From the NCBI GenBank assembly GCA_038049695.1, contig CP142453.1, positions 129,777,001-129,841,000 of the forward strand: a stretch of DNA of 64,000 nt, written 5' to 3'. How positions within the stretch are numbered: position 1 is the first letter of the stretch; the number at the start of each line of letters is the position of its first letter. Made by a program: the position numbers and the translations under genes. The notes under the pieces were generated by a model. That model was not told the DNA's origin. It saw nothing but the letters and a program-made list of their open reading frames with translations, and searched no databases. Positions 23,154 through 35,926 of the stretch are shown here, one piece after another. The DNA is from Cinnamomum chago (taxonomy: Eukaryota; Streptophyta; Magnoliopsida; Laurales; Lauraceae).

Positions 23154-26100
23154 TCACACGTGCATACACAGGCGCCCACAATTCAACACAGGCTTCCCAA
23201 ATTTTGACATCGTCTGACTGATATCCACTGTTGAATTGATTTACGATAGATATTACACTTACTAAACCATCAAATTTTGATGCTTTAATCCAGATGTTGT
23301 CATCATTTGATGGTGACCATTCTGACAATCTGACCTACTTCCCTTCTCGATCGAGATGAAGATGTCTAGAATCACAAACCCCTTGTCCTGAAACCCAACA
23401 CCCAGCCACACTCACACGAAAAGGGAATTATACAGATACTCATTTATATTTTTTTAATTACAAGTGACCACCTGCCTTTTTAATTTTTTACAAGGCCATT
23501 TCTATGATGTAGTTCTGGTTAGCAAGATTGGTCTATCCAATGAAAACCAAATGATAAACCTAGATTGATTCAGAAAACCCAAAACAAAAACCAAACCCTA
23601 CCAGGATCAACGATCAAATAAGCAATGCAAGGAGAAAAGTAGATCGCTTACCCCAAATTGCTAATCCACTACTTTTATCGTCTTCAATCCTTAGGAGACA
23701 CACTCTCATACCAATGGAGAGAAGGGAAGGTGCACAACATGCAACACTTTTATTGAAGAAGGAAAATTAATAGGCCAAGATGGGGTTGGACATCCCCTTA
23801 CATATGGGTTATAAAGTGCTTTCTTCAAAAGCAACCTAATTCCTTGATTAAATCGTTGCCATTCATCTAATCTAGGTATTTTAGAAACTTGCTAAATAAG
23901 TCCCTTGTAAGACTCTACCAACTGCTTTAAATAAGGAAAGAAACAAATAGACATTTTCAAAAAGAAGAAAGAAAAAAGGAAAGAAACAAAAATTTGAAAG
24001 TTTGCTAGAGTTCAGATTTCAAAGTGGACATCCTTCTTGGAGGGATTCCCTCTCCCTGCCTTTTTTGAAACTCCTTTCCCTTGAGTTGCATCTTGATTCA
24101 TGGAAGCCTCTCTCTATTCGACTCTCAATTGGACAGTCTCCAATTTTGAATTTGCCTGAATAAGAGGTCACTAGGTATCCCTCTTTGAGTGGGCTAGGGC
24201 TCCCACCCAAGGGGAAAAAACACTCAGACACGGGACCTGACTCGGTCAAGGCTGAGTCTGAGTCGACTCGGCCGACTCGGCCATAGTCCTAATTCACTGC
24301 ATATAAAAATAATAAAACAAGAATAAAAATAGGTGGCCGAGTCCCATGCGACTTGCCCGAGTCCCATCATTTGAGTATGAGTTTCATAGGACCCGACTTG
24401 TTTAGGGCCGAGTCTGAGTCGACTCGGACTCGGACGATTTTTTAATCCAAGCTCCCACCATTTGAGCATGTAGAGCCTCCTAAAGTGGTGCTCTCATGGG
24501 CTGGACCTACCCAAGGTTTTCCTTGGGTCTACTTTAAAGTTAGGTATTTAAACTGAAGCCCATTCAAATTTTGAGCCGTTATGGTTAAATGGACCCGTTT
24601 AAGATGGATGCTAATATCCTTTGACCGATCAAATTGATTCAAATAGTCCAAGGCTTTATCTGACACATGATACATGAAATCTGGACCATCTGCTCCTACG
24701 TAATTCTATCATTTGATAATCTTGACTAATGGCAGCCAGAGACTGGTTTTGACCCATTGATGAATCTGATGTATTGTCTTAGAAGGATGGAAATGCCCTT
24801 TAGATCTAGCCTAGTTTGAATTGAACTCAACCCTAGCAAAATTGGTTGCATTTTCACATGTTGCATAATAAATAGCATCCCTAGCTCTTTTTCTGTAAAG
24901 CATAACTGACCATCCAGTATTGTGAAATCTTGAAAGCTTATGCATTTTCTTTAATGTAACTCAGGTGGTCCAGCGTTTTCAAGAACTGTTCTCACAGACA
25001 AAATATAAGGAGGCTGCAGAGCTTGCTGCTGAATCTCCTCAGGGCATCCTGCGGACTCCTGACACTGTTGCAAAATTTCAGGTATCTATTTTTTTTTTTT
25101 CCTTTACCTCCTTTTTTCTCCCAGTCTGCTGCATAAACTATAATGTTTCTAATTGCTCCTCATTTCTCATTTTCTTTGGGGACATATTGCAACTGAGGAA
25201 CGGTGCAATTCAGAATATACTAATGGTGTTTCTGTCGTGCAGAGTGTTCCTGTGCAATCTGGGCAAACTCCACCACTATTGCAGTACTTCGGAACATTAT
25301 TAACTAGAGGAAAACTTAATGCCTTTGAATCTTTGGAGTTATCTCGCTTGGTTGTGAATCAAAACAAAAAGAATCTCTTGGAGAATTGGTTGGCTGAGGA
25401 CAAGCTTGAGTGTAGTGAGGAACTTGGGGATCTTGTGAAGGTCAGATTCTAACTTCCAATTTATGATTGTTTCGTAGTTTGTATATGTTAGAGTAACCCA
25501 AAAAAAAAAAAATGTTGTAATCCAAAAGAAAGTGTTCAACATCTTGGCATTTTGTTTCATCATCTTCGTTGTCATAATAACCTAATCATCTTTAGCTTTA
25601 TCCAATCAAATCCGGGGTCAGCTTGATCTACTTATGCTTTCCTTTTCTTCTCATCATCCTCATCATCTTAATGCTGGTTTTTTCCCCTTGTAGACTGTGG
25701 ACAATGACCTTGCACTTAAAATATATATCAAAGCAAGGGCTACCCCAAAAGTTGTTGCAGCTTTTGCGGAACGAAGGGAATTCGACAAGATTCTTATTTA
25801 CTCCAAGCAGGTAGTTTGCATTCTTGAACATCTTGTTGTCTTATAGCTATACCAATTGTATATTTTATTTCTTATTTTTAATTAATGATACATAAAAATT
25901 CATTAAAGAAGAGATTTAAGTGCAAGGCAGGGTGATTAAATGAAGATATATTCTTTTGCAAGAATCAATACTGGTCTTTACAAGCTTCTGTTTTCATGCT
26001 CTCAGTGTCCATCCCTTTATCCTTATTGCAGGTTGGATATACACCTGATTATCTTTTCCTTCTGCAAACAATTCTCCGATCAGATCCCCAGGTATTGCAA

Positions 26101-29100
26101 GCCTGTTTGACTGAATTTTTTAGATGATTTAACATTTTTCTTTTTATTGTATTGATTAATGTGATCATGTGACACCAGGTGGTGGTTCAGTTTTTGTATG
26201 GGAGGACTATTGCTCAATTGTGTCACTTGTATCTATAACCCATATTGTCACAGCAATACTCCCCTCCTTGTGTGGTTGCTACTTTTGGAATCTCAAGTTT
26301 GTTGTGCCATTTCCCCATTTCTTTTGTACATTGTTGCTGAATTTGTTGATAATTTCATATACTCTGATCAGATTAAACTAGACTGAATTACATTTTATTG
26401 TAAATCCATATCTCATGAATTATTACTGAACAAAAAATAGATCTTTTATTTGCTATTTGTGTGAATTATTACTGAAAACAGAGAAGTTGCTTGTATTTGC
26501 TTTTCTCACGAATCATTGCTGAACAAAAAACAGAGCACTCATTTTGAATTTTCCATGAATTGTTACTGAATGGAAAAGGTGCATGTATTTGCTATTTTCC
26601 ACAATTTTAGTTTATTCAGTTTCTCAATTACCTACCGTAGTGCAAATATTTTTCATTGTTATCATCGTTTCCAAGAACCATATTCTAGTTGGGGCTGGAT
26701 GCTAAGTTGTCAATTTCATGTTTGTTTTGGCAGAATACCGAGATGAAACAAACGATATTAATTTTTGGGAAATATTTAGGTCTGTTTAAGCACAATTTTG
26801 TCTATTTCTGATGATACTGTGCAGCTGCACATGCAGGGAAGCTGAATCACTTTTGGTTCCAAAGCATTAAGTCAAATCACTTTTGGTTCCAAAGCTACCA
26901 TTAAGACAAACTCTAAAACTGTGGTTTTAAGTCCCTTTTTTTATTCCCATTTGGGCCCATGTAAAGCCTCTTCAAACTAGATTTCTGTGTAAAAAAACTC
27001 CTCTCACTCGGCTCTCTGTCTTTTGACCAAATACGAGAGGCCTTTATTGTAAGTGGTATTTTTTGATTTTTTAGCTAAAGAGAGATGACAGTATTCGGCC
27101 TAAAACAAGTTCATTATCTTCCTACTCATCATGATTTTGAATAAAGGTGTGGTGTTTATTCTGTGTGTATTCTTTGCGGAAAAATGGGAAAATGGTGATT
27201 TTTTTTTAATTTACAAGTGAGTTGTGTGGACAAAACTTTCTATTTAGGTATCCTCATCCTACGTGTTTTATTTTAACTCTTGTTTTGTTGGAACACATTT
27301 CTAGTTCTATATAACATTCTACCTGAATTTGCTTGACAGGGGGCAGTTAATTTTGCTCTTATGATGTCACAAATGGAGGGAGGTTGCCCAGTTGACTATA
27401 ATACCATCACAGATCTCTTCCTTCAGGTTCAAACACTGCATCTAGTAATTTACATAGTTGCTATGGATCTCTGCCATGTTTACTGCCATCTGAAAATATG
27501 CTTTCAAGCTTGGAAGTCAAGCCTGTTTTTTGTGCTTTGCCTTTCTCCATTTTTTATTTGGCATAAATTTTCTATGCAATCAATAACAAGTAAAGTTGGT
27601 TCTGATATTCTTGTCTATTGCAGAGGAACTTGATCCGAGAGGCAACAGCCTTTTTGTTAGATGTTCTGAAGCCAAATTTGCCGGAACATGCTTTCCTTCA
27701 GACAAAGGTTTTCTTCATCATCAAAAAAGGATTTCACTTAATTTTAAATAACTCTTTGTTCTATTCTTGACCATTGTGTTTTCTCTTAACAGGTCTTGGA
27801 GATTAATTTAGTGACTTTTCCAAACGTGGCTGATGCTATCTTAGCTAATGGGATGTTTAGCCATTATGACCGTCCTCGGATTGCACAGCTTTGTGAGAAA
27901 GCTGGCCTGTATATGCGAGCCCTTCAGGTATAATGAGATTTCATGATGGGAATTTCTTTATGATGGATAGTTAAGATCATTCCCTGAAAACGGTGTATGT
28001 TTCCCTTGCAGCACTATAGTGAATTGCCAGACATTAAAAGAGTCATTGTGAACACACATGCCATTGAACCACAGGTCTGTATTCTGAAGTTACATTTCTT
28101 GGTCCTATGAGAATTTGAAATTGGTACTAAAGACTGCCTTTTTCAGTCACTTGTGGAGTTCTTTGGGACGCTTTCTCGAGAATGGGCACTGGAGTGCATG
28201 AAAGACCTTCTACTTGTTAATTTGAGGGGAAATCTTCAGATTATTGTGCAGGCAAGTGCCCACTTTTGATGCTAATGGTGCTTTTGTTCATCCATCAATA
28301 TAGTTATTCCATAAAAACATGTTTTTTGCAGGCTGCCAAAGAATATTCTGAGCAGTTGGGTGTGGATGCTTGCATAAAACTTTTTGAGCAATTCAAGTCC
28401 TATGAAGGGCTTTACTTCTTCTTAGGATCTTACTTGAGCTCGAGGTATCTCCTGTTCCTAAAGACACTTTTCTTCCAACTCTCTTTGATTTAGTTTCATG
28501 CGGCCTCTCTTTTTTTCCACATTCTTTTGGTGATTGAGCAGTGAAGATCCAGATATACACTTCAAGTACATCGAGGCTGCTGCTAAAACTGGACAAATTA
28601 AAGAGGTTGAGCGTGTAACGAGAGAGTCAAACTTCTATGATCCTGAAAAAACGAAGAATTTTCTAATGGAAGCCAAGCTTCCAGATGCACGCCCCTTAAT
28701 AAACGTTTGTGACCGTTTTGGTTTTGTTCCTGATCTTACGCACTACTTGTACTCAAACAACATGCTTCGATACATTGAAGGTTATGTTCAGAAAGTAAGA
28801 TTTCTATGTTGAGAGATAATTCTTGTACTTCCAACTTGTATGGATGTGTTCTGAGGATCAATTACATCTCATTCAGATGCCCAGTCATGGTGACAAATAA
28901 ATGGTAGGTGGAGACAATGGAAAACTAACCTTCTTGTACACTTCCTTGATAGGTGAATCCGGGAAATGCTCCTTTAGTGGTTGGGCAGCTGCTGGATGAT
29001 GAGTGCCCTGAAGATTTCATTAAAGGCCTCATTCTTTCAGTCCGTTCTCTTCTTCCAGTGGAGCCCCTTGTGGATGAATGTGAGAAGAGGTGCGTCTATT

Positions 29101-32100
29101 TCACTCAAATCATTACTCTTCTTTTTGTTTCATTCTCTCATGCATTGCATTGTGGGCTGCAGGAACCGTCTTCGTTTGCTCACTCAGTTCTTAGAGCACC
29201 TTGTCAGTGAGGGCAGCCAGGATGTGCATGTTCACAATGCTTTGGGTAAAATTATCATTGACAGCAACAATAATCCAGAGCATTTTCTCACCACCAACCC
29301 TTACTATGATTCACGTGTTGTGGGTAAATATTGCGAGAAACGGGACCCTACCCTTGCGGTTGTTGCCTACCGGAGAGGCCAGTGCGATGATGAGCTTATC
29401 AATGTAACTAATAAGAACTCATTGTTCAAACTGCAAGCCAGGTATTTATAATTGTCTACTTGCTGCAGGCTTTCTACATCTGAGTGTTTAGTGCTTGAAG
29501 ATTGTTGACTTGCTTTTATTTTCAGATATGTTGTGGAAAGGATGGACTCAGACCTCTGGGAGAAAGTTCTTGACCCTGAAAATGAGTACAGACGACAGCT
29601 TATTGATCAAGTTGTGTCTACTGCCTTGCCTGAGAGCAAGAGCCCAGAGCAGGTTTCTGCAGCTGTGAAAGCTTTCATGACTGCTGATCTTCCACATGAA
29701 TTGATTGAGCTTCTTGAAAAGATTGTACTTCAAAATTCTGCCTTCAGTGGGAATTTCAATCTGCAAAACCTGTTGATCCTAACAGCTATAAAGGCAGATG
29801 CATCAAGGGTCATGGATTACATAAACAGGTTAGATAACTTTGATGGGCCCGCTGTTGGGGAGGTGGCTGTGGAAGCACAACTGTACGAAGAAGCCTTTGC
29901 CATTTTCAAAAAGTTCAACTTAAATGTACAGGCAGTAAATGTTCTGTTGGATAACATTCAAAGCATAGAACGAGCTGTGGAGTTTGCATTCCGTGTAGAA
30001 GAGGATGCTGTTTGGAGCCAGGTAGCAAAGGCCCAGCTCAGGGAGGGCCTAGTGAGTGATGCGATTGAATCCTTTATCCGTGCGGATGATGCCACTCAGT
30101 TTTTAGATGTTATTCGATGTGCTGAGGATGCAAATGTTTACCATGACTTGGTGAAGTACCTTCTGATGGTCAGGCAGAAGACTAAAGAGCCCAAGGTAGA
30201 TAGTGAGCTCATCTATGCATATGCAAAGATTGATAGGTTGGGTGATATTGAAGAATTCATACTTATGCCAAATGTTGCTAATCTTCAAAGTGTTGGGGAT
30301 CGCCTATATGAAGAAGGTCTATATGAGGCTGCTAAGATCATATTTGCCTTTATATCGAATTGGGCCAAGCTGGCTATTACACTTGTGAAGCTGAGGCAGT
30401 TCCAAGGTGCAGTTGATGCAGCACGTAAAGCGAACAGCTCGAAGACGTGGAAAGAAGTTTGTTTTGCCTGTGTTGATGCTGAGGAGTTCCGCTTGGCACA
30501 GATATGTGGGCTCAACATCATTATACAGGTGACATTTAACATTCTTATGTTTGGAGAGATTTTTTAGCTGACAAAATGGTTTCTCATCACAGTTTATGAT
30601 ATATGATGTTTGGACTGATAATAAGTTTATGATCTGCTGCTGCTATTTGTTTTAGGTGGATGATTTGGAGGAGGTCAGTGAATATTACCAAAACCGAGGA
30701 TGCTTCAATGAGCTAATCTCTCTCATGGAGAGTGGCTTAGGTTTGGAGCGTGCACACATGGGGATCTTTACAGAATTGGGTGTCCTTTACGCTCGGTATC
30801 GTCCAGAGAAGCTTATGGAGCATATCAAACTATTTTCAACCCGTCTCAACATTCCAAAGCTTATACGGGCATGTGATGAGCAGCAGCACTGGAAGGAGCT
30901 CACTTATCTGTATATCCAATATGATGAATTCGATAATGCTGCAACCACAATCATGAACCATTCTCCAGATGCATGGGATCATATGCAGTTCAAAGATGTT
31001 GCAGTCAAAGTTGCCAATGTTGAGCTTTACTACAAAGCAGTGCACTTCTACTTACAGGAACATCCAGACCTTATCAATGATCTTCTCAATGTACTTGCAC
31101 TCCGTGTAGACCATACCCGTGTAGTTGACATTATGAGAAAGGTGTGTATTATTACTTGCTAATCCCATATTTCAGTTGGATTATTCCTTTTTCAGGAATC
31201 GTAGCTATCTGTTTTCTTCACCAAGATCTAGAAATAGATGATGATGGGAGTTGCATACAATATGAATGTCTCTCTCAGTGAAGCTAGATGTCTTTATGGA
31301 TTTTGGTTTACTTTAGTCTCATGTTTGTTGCATTTTTCTTTGCTTTGCAAATTTCAGGCTGGTCACTTGCGTCTTGTGAAGCCATACATGATCGCTGTTC
31401 AGAGCAACAATGTGGCAGCTGTAAATGAGGCTTTGAATGAAATCTACATTGAGGAAGAGGATTATGATAGGTTGCGTGAGTCTATTGATTTGCATGATAA
31501 TTTTGACCAGATTGGCCTTGCACAGAAGGTGTTACTCTGTTCTTTTTCTTGGAAGCATTGTTGAATCTAATTACTTGTTACCCCTCTATTGCAACTCATT
31601 TTATATAATTTAAGCAGGTTGAGAAGCATGAGCTACTTGAGATGAGGCGTGTTGCCGCATACATTTATAAGAAAGCTGGGAGATGGAAGCAATCCATTGC
31701 TTTGTCCAAGAAAGATAATCTTTATAGAGATGCCATGGAGACATGCTCTCAGTCGGGTGACCGCGAGCTTGCCGAGGAGCTGCTTGTTTATTTCATTGAA
31801 CAGGTATGAGATCCAGTTATTGTTTCTCTTCATTTAATGCAGTTACCCACTGAAGTATGGTGGTGGATGAATTAGAGAATTTATATCCTTATCCTGTAAA
31901 ATTAGACTTCTTTTGGTTATCACATTGTAAACTTGTAATTGGTAATCCTGAGCATGGATGGCTCATGCACAAAAAATCTTCCAACTAGGAGAAGCATAAA
32001 CCTTCACAGAAAATGGACTGTTAAGAATTTTTTTATTCTGGGAAACTGTCAAAATATGTTCTGGCAGTTGTCTGTCTAAAATATTTTTATTGATAACAAC

Positions 32101-33526
32101 CTCAAATTATTGGAACTTCATTTTTTAGAGAGAGTTTCTGTAATTTAGTTGGGGTTACTAATTGTTACTGTAATTTGTAGAGATCTATGAGTGAAACTTT
32201 ATTTTCATCGCAATTGGTTGTTATTAGAGCATGAACTTATTGTTGTCGTCGTCGTCATTTTTTAAATTTAAAGTATCTCCCATTTTGCCGCAAAGTAGCT
32301 GATTTTACCATTTTCCTGACACTAAGTGGTACTTTTCACCCTTCTTTCAGTTCTAATGTTTTCTTAGATTTTTGGGAACATGTTTTCCTCTTCTGCAGAC
32401 AGATACTTGATCTTCTGATTTGTATTTACAAGGAATCTTCTACCGTCAATAATAATCTAAAACCTTTATTTCTATTGATGGATTGATCCGTTTCCAGGAA
32501 TCTAACTTATTACATCCATAACATGGACAATTTTAGCATTTGTCTCCTCTTCTGGTTAGTTAAGATTATGCCTTAGTACTACTTTTCCCCTTGCTGTTTG
32601 CCTCTTGGGCCTTTAAGCTTCCCTTTTTCCTTTTTGGGCTTCTGTTTTGGTTATTGGATCTTCTATGGCTTGATGTGGTCATAGTGGTGGTGTTGGTTTT
32701 TCCTTTGTTTGTGGTTGTTTTACCTTTTTCAGTATACCATTCTTGTACTGTTTAGCCTCTTGATAGTTGTCATTCAGGGAAAAAAAATTATGCCTTAATA
32801 AGGTGGTTCTTTTTCTACCAGCAGCGTTCTCCAATTTTGGAGAAAATTCTTGGCCAAAGCGAGGAGCTTGGCATTATATCATTTCCTTCATATGTTTGCA
32901 TTCTGCATGACCTATAAAATGTTGGTGATGCATTTGCTGGTGTACATGCAGGGAAAGAAAGAGTGCTTTGCTTCATGTCTTTTCACTTGTTATGACTTAA
33001 TCCGGCCGGACATTGCACTTGAACTTGCCTGGATGAACAATATTATCGATTTTGCCTTCCCATACCTCTTACAGGTGAGAGGCCTACTTTATCTTTTGCC
33101 AAAACTTTTCTTTTTAATCACTTATTTTAACAGATCTCCATCGATGACTTGGTGTATAGTTTATTCGTGAGTACACAAGCAAAGTAGATGAGCTTGTAAA
33201 GGGCAGAATTGAAGCACTAAGCGAAGTGAAAGCTAAAGAGAAAGAAGAAAAGGACATGGTTGCACAGCAGGTAAACTATAAAATGAATATTTTAGTTCTT
33301 TGTTTTCCATTTTCAGTAGTTGGTTCAGTTGTCATTGCATAGAAGTTTAGTAACATGGGTGTTTTGTTTGCAGAATATGTATGCACAGTTGCTGCCGCTT
33401 GCTTTGCCGGCACCACCCATGCCAGGTATGGGAGGATCCTATGGGGCTCCACCTCCCATGGGAGGTATGGGGATGCCACCAATGCCTCCTTTTGGCATGC
33501 CTCCAATGGGCGGCGGCGGTTACTGA
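15927..33526 (+). CDS. CHC: Clathrin heavy chain, 30 exons
   Basis: This is the structural subunit of clathrin triskelia, which coat vesicles at the plasma membrane and trans-Golgi. Exons: 15927-15971, 16278-16482, 19353-19441, 19546-19624, 19820-19947, 21242-21340, 21482-21590, 21900-21979, 22055-22282, 22391-22456, 24965-25081, 25243-25440, 25694-25810, 26032-26091, 27340-27426, 27624-27707, 27793-27927, 28012-28074, 28147-28251, 28332-28444, 28542-28794, 28953-29089, 29163-29441, 29526-30528, 30656-31141, 31358-31528, 31618-31803, 32952-33074, 33160-33270, 33374-33526. The frame stays open through every junction and gives 1702 aa, against about 1705 in Arabidopsis. The N-terminal beta-propeller covers roughly residues 1-330 ([16 protein letters not shown]), clathrin heavy-chain repeats fill the legs, then come the trimerisation region and a tail ([12 protein letters not shown]) rich in Pro, Met and Gly. 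The start ATG precedes [14 protein letters not shown], as in other plants. Exon 19 ends at a GC donor. Confidence 0.98.
21010..21044. repeat. (CT)n microsatellite in clathrin intron
   Basis: About 17 uninterrupted CT dinucleotides lie in the intron between exons 5 and 6. It is likely length-polymorphic. Confidence 0.9.
22726..23165. repeat. 199 bp segmental duplication with TC/AC microsatellites
   Basis: Within clathrin intron 10, a block beginning CACTAACACTCAGC (about 22727) recurs with few changes from about 22926. Each copy runs through TTTAAATGCATCTGGTGTAG and AAAGGAAGACGAAAT into a (TC)n tract, followed by ACAC-rich sequence and GTGCATACACA. The second (TC)n is much longer (about 23067-23131). 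The arrangement suggests unequal exchange or slippage at the dinucleotide tract. Confidence 0.85.
24234..24440. repeat. GACTCGG-rich repeat in clathrin intron 10
   Basis: Two direct copies of a segment ending GAGTCTGAGTCGACTCGG lie at about 24234-24272 and 24390-24430. The GACTCGG/CCGAGTC words also pair in inverted orientation. This looks like a decayed non-autonomous DNA transposon inserted in the intron; ends and target duplication are not defined. Confidence 0.45.
28252..28331 (+). other. GC-AG intron of the clathrin gene
   Basis: The 80 bp intron between exons 19 and 20 starts GCAAGT after CAG and ends TTTTTTGCAG. Only this donor joins LQIIVQ to [10 protein letters not shown] in frame. 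The nearby GTGCCC would shift the frame. GC donors with otherwise perfect flanking consensus (CAG before, AAGT after) are the usual form of this minor class, spliced by the major spliceosome. Confidence 0.88.
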
Positions 33527-34264
33527 TCTTGTCAGAGAAATATAGGAGGAATACGAATTGTGTTTGGTAGGAGGCCCACCCTTTTTTTTTTGTCTTCTTG
33601 TTCACAGGATACGGTCTCAAAATAAGCTTTATTTGTGTTTATCTTGCTGTAGATGGTCATTTCTCAATATTTTGTCGGTAGCAGGCATTTTTTCACTGCC
33701 GTTGAGGCTGAGATGAGCAGTTTCTATATGTAGACTTTTTATGTAGTGAGAAAGATAGGAGGCTAGTGCAGTGTATCTGTGGATGTGCCATGTGTATTAT
33801 AGGTCTTTTAAGTCTGCTGCTTGATTAAACCCGTTATGAAATTATTATTTTTTCAAAATTTATTGCTGGGAGTTTGAGCTGCAATTGAGGTGCGTGCTTC
33901 TTTTTTTTTCTGCTTTGTGGCCGTTCTTCGTCGTTCATTGTATTAGAGAACTCGGTTTCAACAACTTGGATCATGCAGCGGGGTGGGCATTTTTAGGGTG
34001 TCTTGGATGCAGATAAATTTGCATGCAGGCATGCGTACATGTATATTGGCATTCTCCAGACAAACCACCATTCCAGCTGCTTTTTTAAGATTTTATACTT
34101 AAGGGCCACCTTTAATCAATCCGGGGTCACACACTGCCCCTCTTGAAAGAAATGACCTAAACTGTAAATGTTAGATTCTGTCACAAAAGAATGCATATTG
34201 TATTGCCATTAAACTATGAATATTTAACACGGAGCGGTATGGGATCATTTGGTCGGTCTGAATT
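33527..34264. other. Clathrin 3' untranslated and downstream region
   Basis: T-rich sequence after the TGA at 33524-33526. AATAAG at about 33621 and other A/T-rich hexamers could direct polyadenylation. No further gene is visible. Confidence 0.5.
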
Positions 34265-34490
34265 TTTTTAAAGGGTAACAGTAAATTAGATTAAAGATTT
34301 AAAGTAGTACAAAATAAAGATAAAAGCACAAGTAGAAACACGTGAAGGTATAAGATCTAAATACCAATTCCAACGCATAAAAAGAATATAAAGGAGTAAA
34401 AAAAGGAACATCCATCACTGCTTCCAATTTTGCCAAATCATCCGCTATGCCGTTTGCCGACTGACTGAAACACATGATGAAATGCATAGA
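34265..34490 (-). mobile_element. L1-type LINE 3' end with RNase H tail
   Basis: On the minus strand the frame from 34487 reads CFSQSANGIADDLAKLEAVM. This fits the C-terminal motif of plant LINE RNase H domains (R-S-A-N-x-x-A-D-x-L-A-K). The 3' side reaches a short A-rich stretch (T7 on the plus strand at about 34264-34270) that could be the remnant poly(A) tail. Only the last part of the element is present, as expected for a 5'-truncated LINE. The target duplication is not recognised. Confidence 0.6.
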
Positions 34491-34731
34491 GATGATATTG
34501 CCTTTGAAGAATCGCTTTCTACAGATAATCAGTATTTTATCATTTCAAAGAACAATAAAGATAACTCATTACTTTAGTTCAAAACTATTTCATTGCAGTT
34601 TTTCATACATCCAGGCATGCCTCTCTGAAAGTGGCCTTTTTTATTTTAGTTTTAAAGGGGAGAGGCTTTTTATAGGGCAGTTTTCTGGAAAGTTATTTTG
34701 ATTTTTCGTACAACTCACTATTTGGTTCTTT

Positions 34732-35182
34732 TAGGGGTGTACGTGGGCGGTTTCGATCGATTTAGAGGGGAAACCATCAATCAAACCGAACCCATCGATT
34801 TTCTAGTTCCCCAAAACCGAACCGCTCATGTGTTCAAATCAAACTGAAAAGAACCAAACCGAAAGGAACCGATTTGGTTCAGTTATTTATTTATTTATTT
34901 ATAAAATGACAGTTCAATTGGTGAGAGACATTAAACTTTAAGTAACGGAGTGAGAGTTCGAGTTCGAGTCTTTTTCAAGTAATTTTTCATATTTCTTTAT
35001 ATATTTAAATATATATATATTTATATAATTGGTTTGATTCTGTTTGAGCAGTTTACCTTCAAATGCTCAAACAAAACCAAACTGAACGGCTTGAAAGAAA
35101 TCTGAACCGTGACTGAACCGATCTACTACAAAATTAATCTGAACCCACTTTAGTGATTTAGCGAATTTTTTGTGCACCCATA
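34732..35182. mobile_element. hAT-like non-autonomous element, 451 bp
   Basis: The left end is TAGGGGTGTACGTGGGCGG, and the right end on the minus strand is TATGGGTGCACAAA. The flanking octamers GGTTCTTT (34724-34731) and GGTTCATT (35183-35190) agree at seven of eight bases, fitting a hAT target duplication. The interior is full of AACCGAACC-type words and carries no reading frame. The element is internally AT-rich around 34880-35030. Confidence 0.75.
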
Positions 35183-35860
35183 GGTTCATTAGTGGAAGTA
35201 TATAAAATTCCTCTCATTGAACAAACAATTTCAAAACAGTGGAGGAATATTGTTGGGTTTTGGGTTTCTTCTTTTTCATATTAGTTTTAAACCCTTTGTT
35301 TTAGATAGAAAGTGGAGGTAGTATTAAAAATTGAATATTTCTTTATCACAAAAAACCTAACTCGATTGGCCCCCGGAAAACTTTGCTTTGAAAATATTTG
35401 GTATAAGATGTTATTAAAATCTCGTGGAAAATAAATAAATTTAAAATAATTAAAATATGAATGAAATCACTAAAATAAATATACTTTTATTTTTAGAAAC
35501 TTCCTTCGTCTTGTATATGTAGGGGAGAGGGGATATCGCCATCCCCACATCTCGGCAAAAGTAGAAGAAAAAAAAAGACAAAATAAAACAAAGAAGGGCC
35601 TACAACTAATACATATCTTTTAGGTCATTTTTGGTATCCAGTGAATCTAAGGGGATTTTTTCAATATATTTTCACATCTAGTGGATCTAAGGAGATTATT
35701 TTCGGTAAAATCATTTATATATGTGGTGATATTTTTCAAAACAACAATACTTTATCATAAAATATCATAACGTAAATACCGCGATATATTTAATAACTCG
35801 CGGATATGACAATGCGTGAGACTCACGCATTTTCTCCCTCCTATATAATCCCTTCTCCCT
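35183..35860. other. Spacer upstream of RanBP1
   Basis: No gene is supported. A short direct repeat of GGATCTAAGG-type sequence lies at about 35640-35700. The 3' part forms the RanBP1 promoter region. Confidence 0.45.
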
Positions 35861-35868
35861 CTACTCGA

Positions 35869-35876
35869 TATAAAAG
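35869..35876 (+). promoter_or_regulatory. TATA box of the RanBP1 gene
   Basis: TATAAAAG lies 58 bp upstream of the start codon, in the context CGATATAAAAGG. It predicts transcription start near 35900 and a very short 5' leader that includes a (CT)n run at about 35889-35912. A second TATATAA lies at 35842-35848. Confidence 0.6.
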
Positions 35877-35926
35877 GTCCTTCCTGCGCTCTCTTTCTCT
35901 CTCTCTCTCTCTTTATATACATATCT

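Noticed and set aside
23560..23800. Possible Copia LTR end with a primer-binding site (TTGGTATGAGAG on the minus strand)
   Set aside because: The match to the initiator-Met primer site (TGGTATCAGAGC) is imperfect, and no LTR borders, duplication or coding sequence were found nearby.
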